Notes: generated by a model from the letters alone, not told the origin. 54,601 bases of DNA from Bacteroidota bacterium (GCA_013288445.1 JABDBX010000004.1:1-54601), one strand, 5' to 3'; positions 25,421-33,852 are shown, counted from the stretch's first letter. Program-made: numbers and translations.

Positions 25421-26648
25421 ACACAACGCCTGCATCATATGCCTGCTCGCCATGCAACGCCATATCCAGGCCGGCAACTTCTTCTTCTTCACCCACCTTT
25501 ACTTTCGTCACCATATTGATGAGCGCCAGCATAACGTAGGTAAACACAAACGCATACACGCAAGCACCGACTACAGCCACCACCTGGCGTATGAAGAACG
25601 TACCACCGCCGAATTTAAGCCCATCGGCTGTGCCAGGGTTAATGGCTTTTGATGCAAAAACACCGAGCAATATAGTGCCCAGGCAACCGCCTATACCATG
25701 TACGCCCCACACATCAAGCGCATCGTCCCAGCCCATCTTATTTTTGAGGTGCACAGCCAGGTAACATACCATACCCGCCGCAACACCAATTGTAACGGCT
25801 GACCCAAGCGAGACATAGCCTGCCGCAGGGGTGATGGTAGCCAGACCAGCAACCGCACCAGTAAGCAGCCCTACGAATTTAGGTTTCTTCACCAGCGACC
25901 ATTCTATAACCAGCCACGTAATTGCTGCAAAGGACGCAGCAACATCGGTATTTATGAATGCCTGCCCGGTTATTGCGTCCACATCCAGCTCGCTGCCGGC
26001 ATTAAAGCCATACCAGCCAAACCACAGCAGACCAGTGCCGATAGCAATAAGCGGCACACTGTTGGGCGGCGATTCTCGGTCGCGGCGCTTGCCTACATAG
26101 ATAACCGAAGCGAGGGCAGCAAAGCCTGCGGTAGCATGAACTACGATGCCGCCTGCAAAATCGCGTACGCCCCACTGGAACAACAGGCCATTGCCCCACA
26201 CCATGTGCACGAACGGATAATACACTAATACTTGCCAAAGCACAAGGAAAACGAGGTAAGACTTGAAAGTAACCCGGTTCACGAACGCGCCCGTGATCAA
26301 CGCAGGAGTGATAATGGCAAACATCATCTGGTAGGCGAAGAACACAAATTCAGGCATTTTGTTATTGCCGGGGAACGGGGTGTTCAGGTCCACACCATTC
26401 ATAAACGCCTTATGAAAATCGCCTATGACCCCGCCCAGTTCATTACCACTGAAACAGAGCGAGTACCCAAACATATACCACAGTATAGTGGTAATACCCA
26501 TAGATACGAAACTCTGGATCATGATACCCAGGATGTTCCGCTTGCCTGCAAGGCCACCGTAGAAGAACGCGAGGCCAGGGGTCATTAACATTACAAGGCT
26601 TGTGGCGAGGAGCATAAAGCCCGTGGAGCCCGTGTCGAAGTTTGCCAT
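25419..26648 (-). CDS. amtB: Ammonium transporter
   Basis: 409 residues, Amt/MEP/Rh family, with about 11 membrane helices. Signatures: MLMTPGLAFFYGGL at the first helices; the twin histidines of the pore, in GIVVHATAGFAAL and in WGVHGIGGCLG; and WFGWYGFNAGSEL. It takes up ammonium at low external concentration. No glnK (P-II) gene adjoins it; the next gene upstream is a porin, after 470 bases of repeats. The short cytoplasmic tail (VGEEEEVAGLDMALHGEQAY) matches AmtB tails that bind P-II in relatives. Confidence 0.95.
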   Translation of the reverse strand: MANFDTGSTGFMLLATSLVMLMTPGLAFFYGGLAGKRNILGIMIQSFVSMGITTILWYMFGYSLCFSGNELGGVIGDFHKAFMNGVDLNTPFPGNNKMPEFVFFAYQMMFAIITPALITGAFVNRVTFKSYLVFLVLWQVLVYYPFVHMVWGNGLLFQWGVRDFAGGIVVHATAGFAALASVIYVGKRRDRESPPNSVPLIAIGTGLLWFGWYGFNAGSELDVDAITGQAFINTDVAASFAAITWLVIEWSLVKKPKFVGLLTGAVAGLATITPAAGYVSLGSAVTIGVAAGMVCYLAVHLKNKMGWDDALDVWGVHGIGGCLGTILLGVFASKAINPGTADGLKFGGGTFFIRQVVAVVGACVYAFVFTYVMLALINMVTKVKVGEEEEVAGLDMALHGEQAYDAGVV

Positions 26649-26689
26649 AGTTGTATATTATTAAGTGAAAAAATAACAAATTATTGGTC

Positions 26690-26722
26690 GGTGTCCCACA
26701 CCTTTTTCTGGTGTGGGACACC
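26690..26722. repeat. GGTGTCCCACACC palindrome, copy 1
   Basis: GGTGTCCCACACC-TTTTTCT-GGTGTGGGACACC: a 13-base perfect stem just upstream of amtB. Other copies are at 26927, 27070 and 32622. Confidence 0.85.
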
Positions 26723-26744
26723 TCTGTGTTACACTTTTTAATAC

Positions 26745-26900
26745 CATTGTCATTAACTTAAGTTCAAGTTGAGCATTGCCAAGTGTCAACGGCGTGTCGG
26801 GACATCCCCCTTCCCCCCCTTCGCCAGCGCACATCGCCTACGCGCAAGGGGGAATACACCCGGATATGTCATCAACTGTCTCATTCTACTCCACTTTTCC
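26745..26900 (-). mobile_element. Truncated inverted copy of the 175-bp inverted-repeat element
   Basis: Read on the minus strand, this stretch matches the elements at 37778-37952 and 48609-48782 across the core: GTAGAATGA, CAGTTGATGACATAT, CGGGTGTATTCCCCCTTGCG, GGCGAAGGGGGGAAGGGGG, ATGTCCCGACACG. It also keeps a terminal repeat CTTAAGTTAATGACAATG at 26762-26745. The other terminus (expected near 26890-26900) is replaced by unrelated sequence, so no target duplication can be seen. It is a decayed relic in the amtB-porin gap. Confidence 0.75.
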
Positions 26901-26926
26901 CTCCGCTCTGTTTCTTTGCTCTCAAC

Positions 26927-26961
26927 AGGTGTCCCACACCTTTTTTTGGTGTGGGACACCT
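26927..26961. repeat. GGTGTCCCACACC palindrome, copy 2
   Basis: AGGTGTCCCACACC, a poly-T loop, GGTGTGGGACACCT: 14-base perfect stem located at the truncated end of the inverted-repeat relic. Confidence 0.85.
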
Positions 26962-26987
26962 ACACGAAACACCTGCATTTCATGGGC

Positions 26988-27032
26988 AGCCCTGCAAGGG
27001 TGTAATCCAATAGCGATGGGCATCGCCCATCG
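26988..27032. repeat. GCGATGGG-family palindrome with intact AGCCCTGCAAGGG arm
   Basis: AGCCCTGCAAGGGTGTAATC followed by GCGATGGGCATCGCCCATCG (27013-27032). It corresponds to the unoccupied form of the site into which the 175-bp elements at 37.8 and 48.6 kb are inserted. Confidence 0.8.
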
Positions 27033-27069
27033 AACTCTCGCCGCTCTCCGCCCTGTTTCTCCGCTCTCC

Positions 27070-27108
27070 ATAGGTGTCCCACACCTTTTTTTGGTGTGGG
27101 ACACCTAT
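27070..27108. repeat. GGTGTCCCACACC palindrome, copy 3
   Basis: ATAGGTGTCCCACACC, loop TTTTTTT, GGTGTGGGACACCTAT: 16-base perfect stem, ten bases from the porin stop codon, where it could end porin transcription on the minus strand. Confidence 0.85.
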
Positions 27109-27117
27109 CAGTTACAC

Positions 27118-28284
27118 CTAATCCTCAATAGTTGGTTCCGGAGGGTTAGAAACCCTCGTCGCAAACCGCTTTATGAGGTCGAAGGTGACGCCGCCGTTTA
27201 TCATTATCTCGTATCTGTCGTTGTACCTGCTGCCGTTATAGTCAAAGATAAACTGCTCCTTATCCATTTGCAGCCTGCGCCCTTCCAGTCTTATATAAGA
27301 ATCGTCTGTTGGTTTGTATTCCACGCCTGCCGTCACGCCCCAGAGTTTGTAGCCTGTTCTTTTGCCGGTATTGTCCACTATTATGGTTGACATATAGCCA
27401 TCCGGGTCCTGGAAAATTTCTCCTCGCCCATATACCGAGAACTTACTTGTCCACTGATACTTTGCTGTAGCAAGAGCGCTATACATAGTGGCCGTTTTAG
27501 TGCCGGTAGCCAGGTCGGAATTTTGCTGCATACAATAATCGCCCCCCACCTGGAATTTGAACTTACGGTACTGGTAATTGAAAAATACATTCTGGTGAAA
27601 ACGCAAATGCGCCACCGAGCTATCCACCGGGGAGTCATCGCCTATATAGTTGGTATACCCTACGCCGCCATTGTCGCCAAGTGCGTAGGTGATACCCATA
27701 CCGGCACTCTTCTTATTGTTGTTGTCCACAAACATATTGTACCCATTGAGTAGGAACAGGTTTATCTCTAACTTCTTTGTCGGGTCAAAATTCAGCCGGA
27801 TGCCGCTTTCGTAATAAGGCTCGTAGTAAGTGCCCACAGCCACCGAGCTGGTCATATTCTCTACCGGTAGCAGGTACTCTGTGCCAAAATGTGTGCGGAA
27901 AAAACCTGCATCTATCCACAGCTTGCTATATACCTTGAAGCCTACGTGGGCCTCCATAATATTGTTATACGGGTGGGGCCAGGTAGCATTGGCTATATCG
28001 CCATAATGGAAGACGCCGGTCGCTCTTATTTTGTCGGAACTATAATTGATGGCCACCTGTATGGTATTGAGCGATGGGGTATTGCTGCGCGGCGATGTTG
28101 ATGGGAACTTCTGGTTGTTGTTTGGCCCTACGGAGTCGGTATAGTAGGCGTAGTAGGCATCCATATAAGTAGTAATGGAAAAGGTGGACACCGTATCCAG
28201 CTTTTGTGCATTGCTACCTGTGGGGTGCAAAGCCAGGGCCGCCGCCACCGCTAATAAAGTTCTTATCTTTTTTGGTATCGCCAT
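27118..28284 (-). CDS. Outer-membrane beta-barrel porin
   Basis: 388 residues from the ATG at 28284, with a signal peptide (MAIPKKIRTLLAVAAALAL, cleaved after about SNA). The mature part has alternating beta strands rich in Tyr, Gly and aromatic girdle residues (ITTYMDAYYAYYTD, IQVAINYSSDKIRATGVFHYGD, LWIDAGFFRTHFGTEYL, VYGRGEIFQDPDGY). It resembles the putative beta-barrel porin-2 type. It probably lets small solutes cross the outer membrane. Position upstream of amtB on the same strand hints at ammonium or nitrogen uptake, but the repeat-filled gap makes co-transcription doubtful. A TTG eight codons upstream (28308) is less likely. Confidence 0.82.
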   Translation of the reverse strand: MAIPKKIRTLLAVAAALALHPTGSNAQKLDTVSTFSITTYMDAYYAYYTDSVGPNNNQKFPSTSPRSNTPSLNTIQVAINYSSDKIRATGVFHYGDIANATWPHPYNNIMEAHVGFKVYSKLWIDAGFFRTHFGTEYLLPVENMTSSVAVGTYYEPYYESGIRLNFDPTKKLEINLFLLNGYNMFVDNNNKKSAGMGITYALGDNGGVGYTNYIGDDSPVDSSVAHLRFHQNVFFNYQYRKFKFQVGGDYCMQQNSDLATGTKTATMYSALATAKYQWTSKFSVYGRGEIFQDPDGYMSTIIVDNTGKRTGYKLWGVTAGVEYKPTDDSYIRLEGRRLQMDKEQFIFDYNGSRYNDRYEIMINGGVTFDLIKRFATRVSNPPEPTIED

Positions 28285-28405
28285 TATACAATTTGGAGTG
28301 TCTAACAAACATATTGAGAAAAGATTTAAAAGTCAAGTGAAAGGAGATTTATTTTATCAATATCGTAAATGGTATGTAACTTTGATATAAAACAAATGCA
28401 TCAAA

Positions 28406-28633
28406 ATGGATATTCACAGCGGGTTAACGGCAGTTTTTGAGCTACGTGGAAATGATTATATAGCCTATATTGAAGAGATACCCGGGGTAAATACCCAGGG
28501 AGCTACCCTGGAGGAGGCGCGTTCTAATCTTAAAGAAGCGCTAGAACTGATAATAGAAGTGAGGCGCGAAATAGCTAATGAGGAACAGGCTGGCAGAAAC
28601 ATCGTTAAAGAGGAAATAAAAATGGTAGCCTGA
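28406..28633 (+). CDS. HicB-like antitoxin domain protein (solitary)
   Basis: 75 residues with the HicB RNase-H-like fold: LTAVFELRGNDYIAYIEEIPGV, the GVNTQGATLEEARSNLKEALELI helix, then a charged tail. The family acts as antitoxin to HicA mRNA interferases. No hicA gene is adjacent: the next start downstream codes only nine residues, and the following gene is a secreted protein. It is therefore an orphan HicB-like protein or one whose partner is elsewhere. Its tail lacks a DNA-binding helix-turn-helix or ribbon-helix-helix. Confidence 0.85.
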   Translation: MDIHSGLTAVFELRGNDYIAYIEEIPGVNTQGATLEEARSNLKEALELIIEVRREIANEEQAGRNIVKEEIKMVA

Positions 28634-28694
28634 TGAGAGCAGTAACACTTCATAAACTTTAATTACGCAAATATTTCTGATACCATCACGCTAC

Positions 28695-30050
28695 ATGAAA
28701 TACCTCCTTTACATACTTATTCTATTCTGTACGTTTTCGGCTCATGCGCAGATAATTACCACTTTTGCTGGTAATGGTGCAGTAGGGGCCAACGGTGATG
28801 GCGGCGATGCCACCGCAGCTGCGATCGGTTATCCAGATGGGTGTGCGTTCGATTCAAAAGGCAATTTTTATTTTACTCAGGTTTCACCGGACAGAGTACG
28901 TAAAGTAACTCCTTCTGGTATTATCAGCACAATAGCGGGTACGGGAATGAGCAGTGGCTACAATGGTGACGGTATTCCCGCAACAGATGCTCAACTATAT
29001 TTTCCTGGGAGTATTGTATTCGACTCACAAGACAATATATATATAGCTGACGCCGGAAATGGCAGAATCCGAAAAATTGACGCGACGACAGGCATTATAA
29101 GTACTATTCTCGGTGGGGCGATTTCGGGTTTTAGCGGCGATGGGGGGCCTGCATCGGCGGCATCAATTAGCGGAGTTGCTGATATTTGGTTTGATTCACG
29201 TTATAATCTATATGTCTCAGATGGCGGCAATGAAAGAGTTCGCAAAATAAATACTTCAGGAATCATCACTACTGTTGCTGGGAATGGCACTGCGGGCTGG
29301 GGTGGAGACGGTGGTATGGCAACGGCTGCCACGATACAGTCGATAAATGGAATTTGTACAGATACTATCGGAAATCTGTATCTCGCCCAAACAAATGATG
29401 CAAGAGTGCGGAAAGTGGATGTAACAGGAAGAATAACTACTGTAGCGGGCAATGGTTCTATGGGCCCAACTGGCGATGGCGGCCCGTCAACGGCAGCTAC
29501 TTTAGACCCCGTTAGATTAGTCTGTGATAAAGCGGGCAATTTATTTATATCCTGTTACAGCAATAATAATATCCGTAAAATAGATAACGCTGGTATTATT
29601 CATACAATAGCAGGTACCGGGATCTCTGGTTTTAGCGGGGATGATAGCATTGCAACTGATGCCAAACTTCATATTTCTTTCGGCCTTGCATTTGACACCT
29701 GTGGCAACCTATACTTCGCAGATAAAGACAATAGTCGCATCCGTAAAGTAGCTTTCAACCCTCTTTGCTTAGATAACCTGGTTGTTGGTAGCGTGAAGGA
29801 TGCGACAATGAGTATTTACCCTAACCCAGCTTATGAAGTAGTGAATGTAGATAACCTAAAAGCCGCGGCCAGCTACCGCCTGCTAAATTTGGTGGGCGTT
29901 GTGCAGCAGCAAGGCTCTTTAAAAGAAGGCAATAATAGTATCTCTGTAGCATCGTTACCGCAGGGTGTGTACCTGCTGGAGCTTACCTCCCTCTCTTTTG
30001 GAGAGGGTCGGGGAGAGGTTAAAACAGTGACAAAAATCGTGAAGCAGTAA
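28695..30050 (+). CDS. NHL-repeat secreted protein with T9SS sorting tail
   Basis: 451 residues. A signal peptide (MKYLLYILILFCTFSAHAQ) precedes six NHL-like blades of about 55 residues: each has a TTxAGxG...GDGG-A box, then DSxGN-Y-AD...RVRKV (for example GITTVAGNGTAGWGGDGG). They should form a six-bladed beta-propeller. From about 370 the tail is a T9SS type A sorting domain (MSIYPNPAYEVVNVDNL..., ASLPQGVYLLELT, KIVKQ), so the protein is exported across the outer membrane. Between LELT and KTVTKIVKQ is SLSFGEGRGEV, encoded by a palindromic repeat and absent from normal tails. Function of the propeller is unknown. Confidence 0.9.
   Translation: MKYLLYILILFCTFSAHAQIITTFAGNGAVGANGDGGDATAAAIGYPDGCAFDSKGNFYFTQVSPDRVRKVTPSGIISTIAGTGMSSGYNGDGIPATDAQLYFPGSIVFDSQDNIYIADAGNGRIRKIDATTGIISTILGGAISGFSGDGGPASAASISGVADIWFDSRYNLYVSDGGNERVRKINTSGIITTVAGNGTAGWGGDGGMATAATIQSINGICTDTIGNLYLAQTNDARVRKVDVTGRITTVAGNGSMGPTGDGGPSTAATLDPVRLVCDKAGNLFISCYSNNNIRKIDNAGIIHTIAGTGISGFSGDDSIATDAKLHISFGLAFDTCGNLYFADKDNSRIRKVAFNPLCLDNLVVGSVKDATMSIYPNPAYEVVNVDNLKAAASYRLLNLVGVVQQQGSLKEGNNSISVASLPQGVYLLELTSLSFGEGRGEVKTVTKIVKQ
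29985..30024. repeat. Palindromic repeat inside a coding sequence
   Basis: CCTCCCTCTC-TTTTGGAGAG... GGTCGGGGAGAGG: arms CCTCTCCC/GGGAGAGG-like with a TTTTGG loop. It encodes SLSFGEGRGEV in frame. This is a palindrome type widely seen in intergenic DNA of Bacteroidota; here it has been retained in frame in the sorting domain. Confidence 0.7.
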
Positions 30051-30051
30051 A

Positions 30052-30337
30052 CATCCCCCTTGCCCCCTTCGGCTCTGCACAAAGCAAGCGCACAAGGGGG
30101 AATGCAATATCAAGGCCATTTGGCTATTGTCCGTTGCTTTGACAGTAGACCATGTGACGTACACACAAATTTAGGCAGCTAATAACTCCTCAAAATTCGG
30201 CCAAGTCTTATTTTGAAGTGCTATTTTTTTTTCGCAATCAGGAATGCCGAAGTAAGGGTTTTTGTTGAAAAATTGTTCTGGCGCAATCCCCCTTGTGCGA
30301 GCGCCTTTGTGCAGAGCCGAAGGGGGAAAGGGGGATG
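30052..30337. repeat. Pair of inverted CCCCCTT-GGGGG hairpins with 180-base spacer
   Basis: The left arm (30052-30102, CATCCCCCTTGCCCCCTTCG then CACAAGGGGGAAT) and the right arm (30285-30337, AATCCCCCTTGTGCGAGCGC then GAAGGGGGAAAGGGGGATG) are near-complementary over about 50 bases. The same core occurs inside the 175-bp elements at 37.8 and 48.6 kb. The spacer is AT-rich with no coding frame. The pair begins one base after the stop of the NHL gene and ends about 125 bases before the peptidase start. Confidence 0.75.
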
Positions 30338-30462
30338 TTCGCTCGTCGGGGCGTATCGCGCTTTACCAACTGTCGTGAAGATTTGAAATGTCACCTTACC
30401 AGTTCCTTGCTTTATATTCCCAAAAATACCCGTATTTTGAGGTCAATTCTAAACAGGCTACA

Positions 30463-32577
30463 ATGAAAGCAATAACTCTTTGCGCTTCTCTTTTAATGAC
30501 AGGTATGGCAGTACAGGCACAGGTAAAGGCTGATTTTACGGGGCACTACCCGGACACAAAACAAATAAACCAGGTTGACGAATACTTTGGTACAAAAGTA
30601 GCCGATCCCTATCGCTGGCTGGAGGATGACCGGTCGGAAGAAACAAAGGCATGGGTTATCGCCCAAAACAAGGTAACGAAGGACTACATTTCCAAGATAC
30701 CTTTCCGTGATTCTATTAAAAAGCGCATCACCGAATTGTGGAATTATGCCAAATACAGCGCCCCTTTTAAGGAAGGTGGCTACACTTATTACTACCTCAA
30801 TGACGGCCTGCAAAACCAAAGCGTACTGTATCGCCAAAAAGGCAATGATACCCCGCAGGTTTTCCTTGATCCTAATAAGTTTTCTGAGGACGGCACCTCC
30901 TCATTGCAGGGTATAGACTTTACTAAGGACGGTTCGCTGGCAGCATACCAGGTAAGCGAGGGTGGCAGCGACTGGCGCAAAGTGATAGTGATTGATACCA
31001 AGACGGGAGAAAAGAAGGATGATACGCTGCGCGATGTGAAGTTCAGCGGCATTTCGTGGTGGCACAACGAAGGTTTTTTTTACAGCAGCTACGAAAAGCC
31101 GAAGGGTAGTGCGCTTTCTGACAAGACACAAGAGCATATGCTGCTGTACCACAAACTGGGCACTCCGCAAAAAGAAGATATGCTCATATTCGGTGGCAGG
31201 TCTATACCGCGCCGGTATATAAGCGGGGGTGTAACCGAAGATGAAAATTTCCTCATCATCAGCGCTTCTAACGCCACTTACGGTAATGAACTGTACATTA
31301 AAGACCTGCGCACCAAGAATGCGCCCATAGTGCCTGTGGTCACCGGCTTCGATTATGAACAGGGTGTGGTGTATTCGCAATACGGCAAGCTGTTTATAGA
31401 AACCAACCAGGATGCGCCAAATCGCAGACTGGTAGTTGTGGATGCGGCCAACCCAACGAAGGAGCATTGGCGCACTGTGATACCGGAAACTAAATTCCCG
31501 TTGAGCATAAGCACCTGCGGCAATAAATTCTTTGCGCAATACCTGGAAGATGCGGTTTCAAAAGTTTACCAGTACAACCTGGAAGGGGTGCTGGAGAAAT
31601 CAATAACACTGCCGGGCCTCGGCACTGCGGGTGGCTTTAGCGGCAAAATGGACGATAAGGAAACCTACTACAACTATACATCCTACGTTTATCCATCTAC
31701 CATTTTTAAGTACGATCTTAATAGCGGGAAATCGGTGCTGTACAAAGCCTCAGAAGTGAAGTTCGACCCGTCGGGTTATGAGAGCAAGCAATTGTTCTAC
31801 ACCTCTAAGGACGGGCAAAAAGTGCCCATGATCATCACCTATAAAAAAGGGATAAAGCTGGACGACAAAAACCCGGTGATGCTCTATGGCTATGGTGGGT
31901 TCAACATAAGTCTTACGCCAAGTTTCAGCATCAGCAATATGGTGTTTATGGAGCATGGGGGCATCTATGCTGTTGCCAACCTGCGCGGCGGTGGCGAGTA
32001 TGGCGATGACTGGCACAATGCGGGTATAAAGATGAAGAAGCAAAACGTGTTCAACGACTTTATTGCTGCTGCCGAGTATCTTATCAAAGAGAAATACACG
32101 TCGAAACAATACTTAGCAATATCTGGTGGCTCGAATGGCGGCCTGCTCATAGGTGCGTGTATGACACAGCGCCCCGATCTCTTCCAGGTATGCTTCCCTG
32201 CGGTTGGTGTGCTGGATATGCTGCGTTATAATAAATTTACCGCCGGTGCTGGCTGGGCTTACGACTATGGCACCGCAGAGGACAGCAAAGAAATGTTTGA
32301 TTATCTCTATAAATATTCACCCGTCCATAACACCAGGAAGCAATGCTACCCGGCTACGCTCATCACCACCGGCGACCATGACGATAGGGTAGTGCCTGCG
32401 CACTCGTTTAAGTTTGCTTCATCGCTACAGTCGGCCCAATCTTGCAAGAACCCTGTGCTGATAAGCATAGAAACAAAAGCCGGTCATGGTGCAGGAAAAC
32501 CAACCGATATGGTGATCTCTGAGTATGCCGATAAATGGGCCTTCCTGTTTTGGAACATGGGGCTGACTTATAGGTAG
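30463..32577 (+). CDS. Prolyl oligopeptidase family serine peptidase (S9)
   Basis: 704 residues from the ATG at 30463, with a lipidless signal peptide (MKAITLCASLLMTGMAVQAQ). The N-terminal beta-propeller spans about residues 70-420; the C-terminal alpha/beta-hydrolase domain has the catalytic serine in ISGGSNGGLLIGA, the aspartate in TTGDHDDRVVPAHS and the histidine in TKAGHGAGKPT. It begins with the typical DPYRWLEDDRSEETKAWV. It cleaves short peptides after proline in the periplasm. The start was moved from an earlier ATG (30388) because the signal peptide begins at MKAIT. Confidence 0.93.
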   Translation: MKAITLCASLLMTGMAVQAQVKADFTGHYPDTKQINQVDEYFGTKVADPYRWLEDDRSEETKAWVIAQNKVTKDYISKIPFRDSIKKRITELWNYAKYSAPFKEGGYTYYYLNDGLQNQSVLYRQKGNDTPQVFLDPNKFSEDGTSSLQGIDFTKDGSLAAYQVSEGGSDWRKVIVIDTKTGEKKDDTLRDVKFSGISWWHNEGFFYSSYEKPKGSALSDKTQEHMLLYHKLGTPQKEDMLIFGGRSIPRRYISGGVTEDENFLIISASNATYGNELYIKDLRTKNAPIVPVVTGFDYEQGVVYSQYGKLFIETNQDAPNRRLVVVDAANPTKEHWRTVIPETKFPLSISTCGNKFFAQYLEDAVSKVYQYNLEGVLEKSITLPGLGTAGGFSGKMDDKETYYNYTSYVYPSTIFKYDLNSGKSVLYKASEVKFDPSGYESKQLFYTSKDGQKVPMIITYKKGIKLDDKNPVMLYGYGGFNISLTPSFSISNMVFMEHGGIYAVANLRGGGEYGDDWHNAGIKMKKQNVFNDFIAAAEYLIKEKYTSKQYLAISGGSNGGLLIGACMTQRPDLFQVCFPAVGVLDMLRYNKFTAGAGWAYDYGTAEDSKEMFDYLYKYSPVHNTRKQCYPATLITTGDHDDRVVPAHSFKFASSLQSAQSCKNPVLISIETKAGHGAGKPTDMVISEYADKWAFLFWNMGLTYR

Positions 32578-32621
32578 GAGTTTCGGTAAAATAGCTTCTT
32601 TAATATCTCCAGCGCGAGACA

Positions 32622-32654
32622 AGGTGTCCCACACCTCCGAGGTGTGGGACACCT
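32622..32654. repeat. GGTGTCCCACACC palindrome, copy 4
   Basis: AGGTGTCCCACACCT-CCG-AGGTGTGGGACACCT, a 15-base perfect stem with a three-base loop, between the peptidase and WbqC genes. It may terminate the peptidase transcript. The first open-frame ATG of the WbqC gene (32644) lies in its right arm. Confidence 0.85.
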
Positions 32655-32688
32655 ATCAAATCTCAATAGTTTGGTTAAGGCCATAGAC

Positions 32689-33288
32689 ATGACAATTGTA
32701 TCCTCATTCCTTACGTTCCCAAATATTAGTTGGTGGAAACAAGTGGCTAGTGCTGATACTTTAGTGTTTGATGCGGCCGAACATTTTCAGAAGATGGGTT
32801 ACCGGAACCGCTACCGGGTGGCAGGCGCCAACAACAGTATATTACTGAGCATACCCCTGGTAAACGGCCGCGACCAGCGCTTGCCGATGCACGATGTACT
32901 TATTCATAACGAAGAACACTGGCAAGTGCAGCATTGGCGCACCCTGGTTTCGGTTTATAAACGCTCACCTTATTTTGAGCACTTTGAGGATAGTTTACGA
33001 CCGCTCTATGAAACACAGTTTTTACACCTGGTGGATTTCAATAAGGCCGCTTTTGAATGGGTGAAAAAACAACTGAAATTAGACATTGAAGTACAGGAAA
33101 CTTCCGCCTTTATAAAAGAATATCCACCGGAAATTGCGGACCTGCGAAATGTAAAAATTGACTCTGCAAACATCCCGAAGTATTACCAGGTTTTTGAGGA
33201 CAGGGTGGGTTTTATACCACATCTGAGCATACTGGATCTGTTGTTTTGTGAAGGGCCGCAGGCAACGAGGATGCTAAAGGCAGGTTAG
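32689..33288 (+). CDS. WbqC family protein
   Basis: 199 residues from ATG 32689 (MTIVSSFLTFPNISWWKQV). It matches the WbqC-like family: FPNISWW near the N-terminus, FDAAEHFQKMGYRNRYRVAG, LSIPLVNGRDQRLPMHDVLI, HWRTLVSVYKRSPYFEHF and the ending FIPHLSILDLLFCEGPQA. These proteins are common in Bacteroidota and sometimes sit in O-antigen clusters; biochemical role is not established. The frame extends 15 codons upstream to a start inside a palindrome, which I reject. It converges with the next gene, one base between stops. Confidence 0.88.
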   Translation: MTIVSSFLTFPNISWWKQVASADTLVFDAAEHFQKMGYRNRYRVAGANNSILLSIPLVNGRDQRLPMHDVLIHNEEHWQVQHWRTLVSVYKRSPYFEHFEDSLRPLYETQFLHLVDFNKAAFEWVKKQLKLDIEVQETSAFIKEYPPEIADLRNVKIDSANIPKYYQVFEDRVGFIPHLSILDLLFCEGPQATRMLKAG

Positions 33289-33289
33289 T

Positions 33290-33826
33290 CTAACCCGCAA
33301 TAACCTCTCCTGATCGCAATACACTTATCTTGTATTTTGTTGGCGACATATCTGCCCACAGCCAGTTGTAATGGTCTATCACCGTTTGGGCGTCTATATG
33401 CGGTCTTGCGGCGGCGGTATGGGCATCTGCTATTACGGTCACTTTGTAGTCCTTGCTGAGGGCCGATTTTACAGTCGTATCCACACAAAAATCGGTAGCG
33501 CAACCTGTGATGAATAGTTCTGTTATACCATGCTCCGCAAGGGTATCAGCCAGCTTGGTTTTATAAAACGAATCGTTGGCTGTTTTTGAAATGGTTATAT
33601 CTGTTGGCTCACGGTTTAGTTCCGGCAGTATTTCCCAGTCGCTTGTGCCGGGCAGAAAGATGCTCTCGCTTGTTCCATCGTGCTGAATGAAAATGACCTT
33701 ATCGTTATTAGCCCTGAAATGGTGCGATAGGTTGTTTATGCGCTCTATCACTCCCATAGTATCATGCCGAAGCGAGTAGGGTTTAAAGCTACCGAGTTGC
33801 ATGTCTATTATGAGGAGGGCTTTCAA
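33290..33826 (-). CDS. Isochorismatase-like cysteine hydrolase
   Basis: 178 residues of the isochorismatase/nicotinamidase superfamily with the full triad: Asp8 in LLIIDMQ, Lys81 in TISKTANDSF and Cys114 in ATDFCVDTTV; the cis-peptide region GCATDFC is intact. Members hydrolyse nicotinamide, biuret, isochorismate and similar substrates. The substrate here is unknown. The start must be TTG at 33826 because an in-frame stop follows three codons upstream and the first ATG is Met9 inside the catalytic motif. Confidence 0.88.
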   Translation of the reverse strand: MKALLIIDMQLGSFKPYSLRHDTMGVIERINNLSHHFRANNDKVIFIQHDGTSESIFLPGTSDWEILPELNREPTDITISKTANDSFYKTKLADTLAEHGITELFITGCATDFCVDTTVKSALSKDYKVTVIADAHTAAARPHIDAQTVIDHYNWLWADMSPTKYKISVLRSGEVIAG

Positions 33827-33852
33827 AATATCTGCTCAGTTTTTAACCAAAG

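Noticed and set aside
26690-27108. CRISPR array
   Set aside because: The three repeats are palindromes at irregular distances (237 and 143 bp) separated by other repeats, not short regular spacers.
26769-27390. Plus-strand frames of 76-204 codons
   Set aside because: They run over palindromes and the antisense of the porin gene; the peptide is an artefact of repeats.
28634-28694. hicA gene after the HicB-like gene
   Set aside because: The only start gives nine codons, and the next real gene starts at 28695.
32644-32688. Extra 15 codons at the start of the WbqC gene
   Set aside because: The ATG lies in the arm of a GGTGTCCCACACC palindrome; the family N-terminus begins at 32689.
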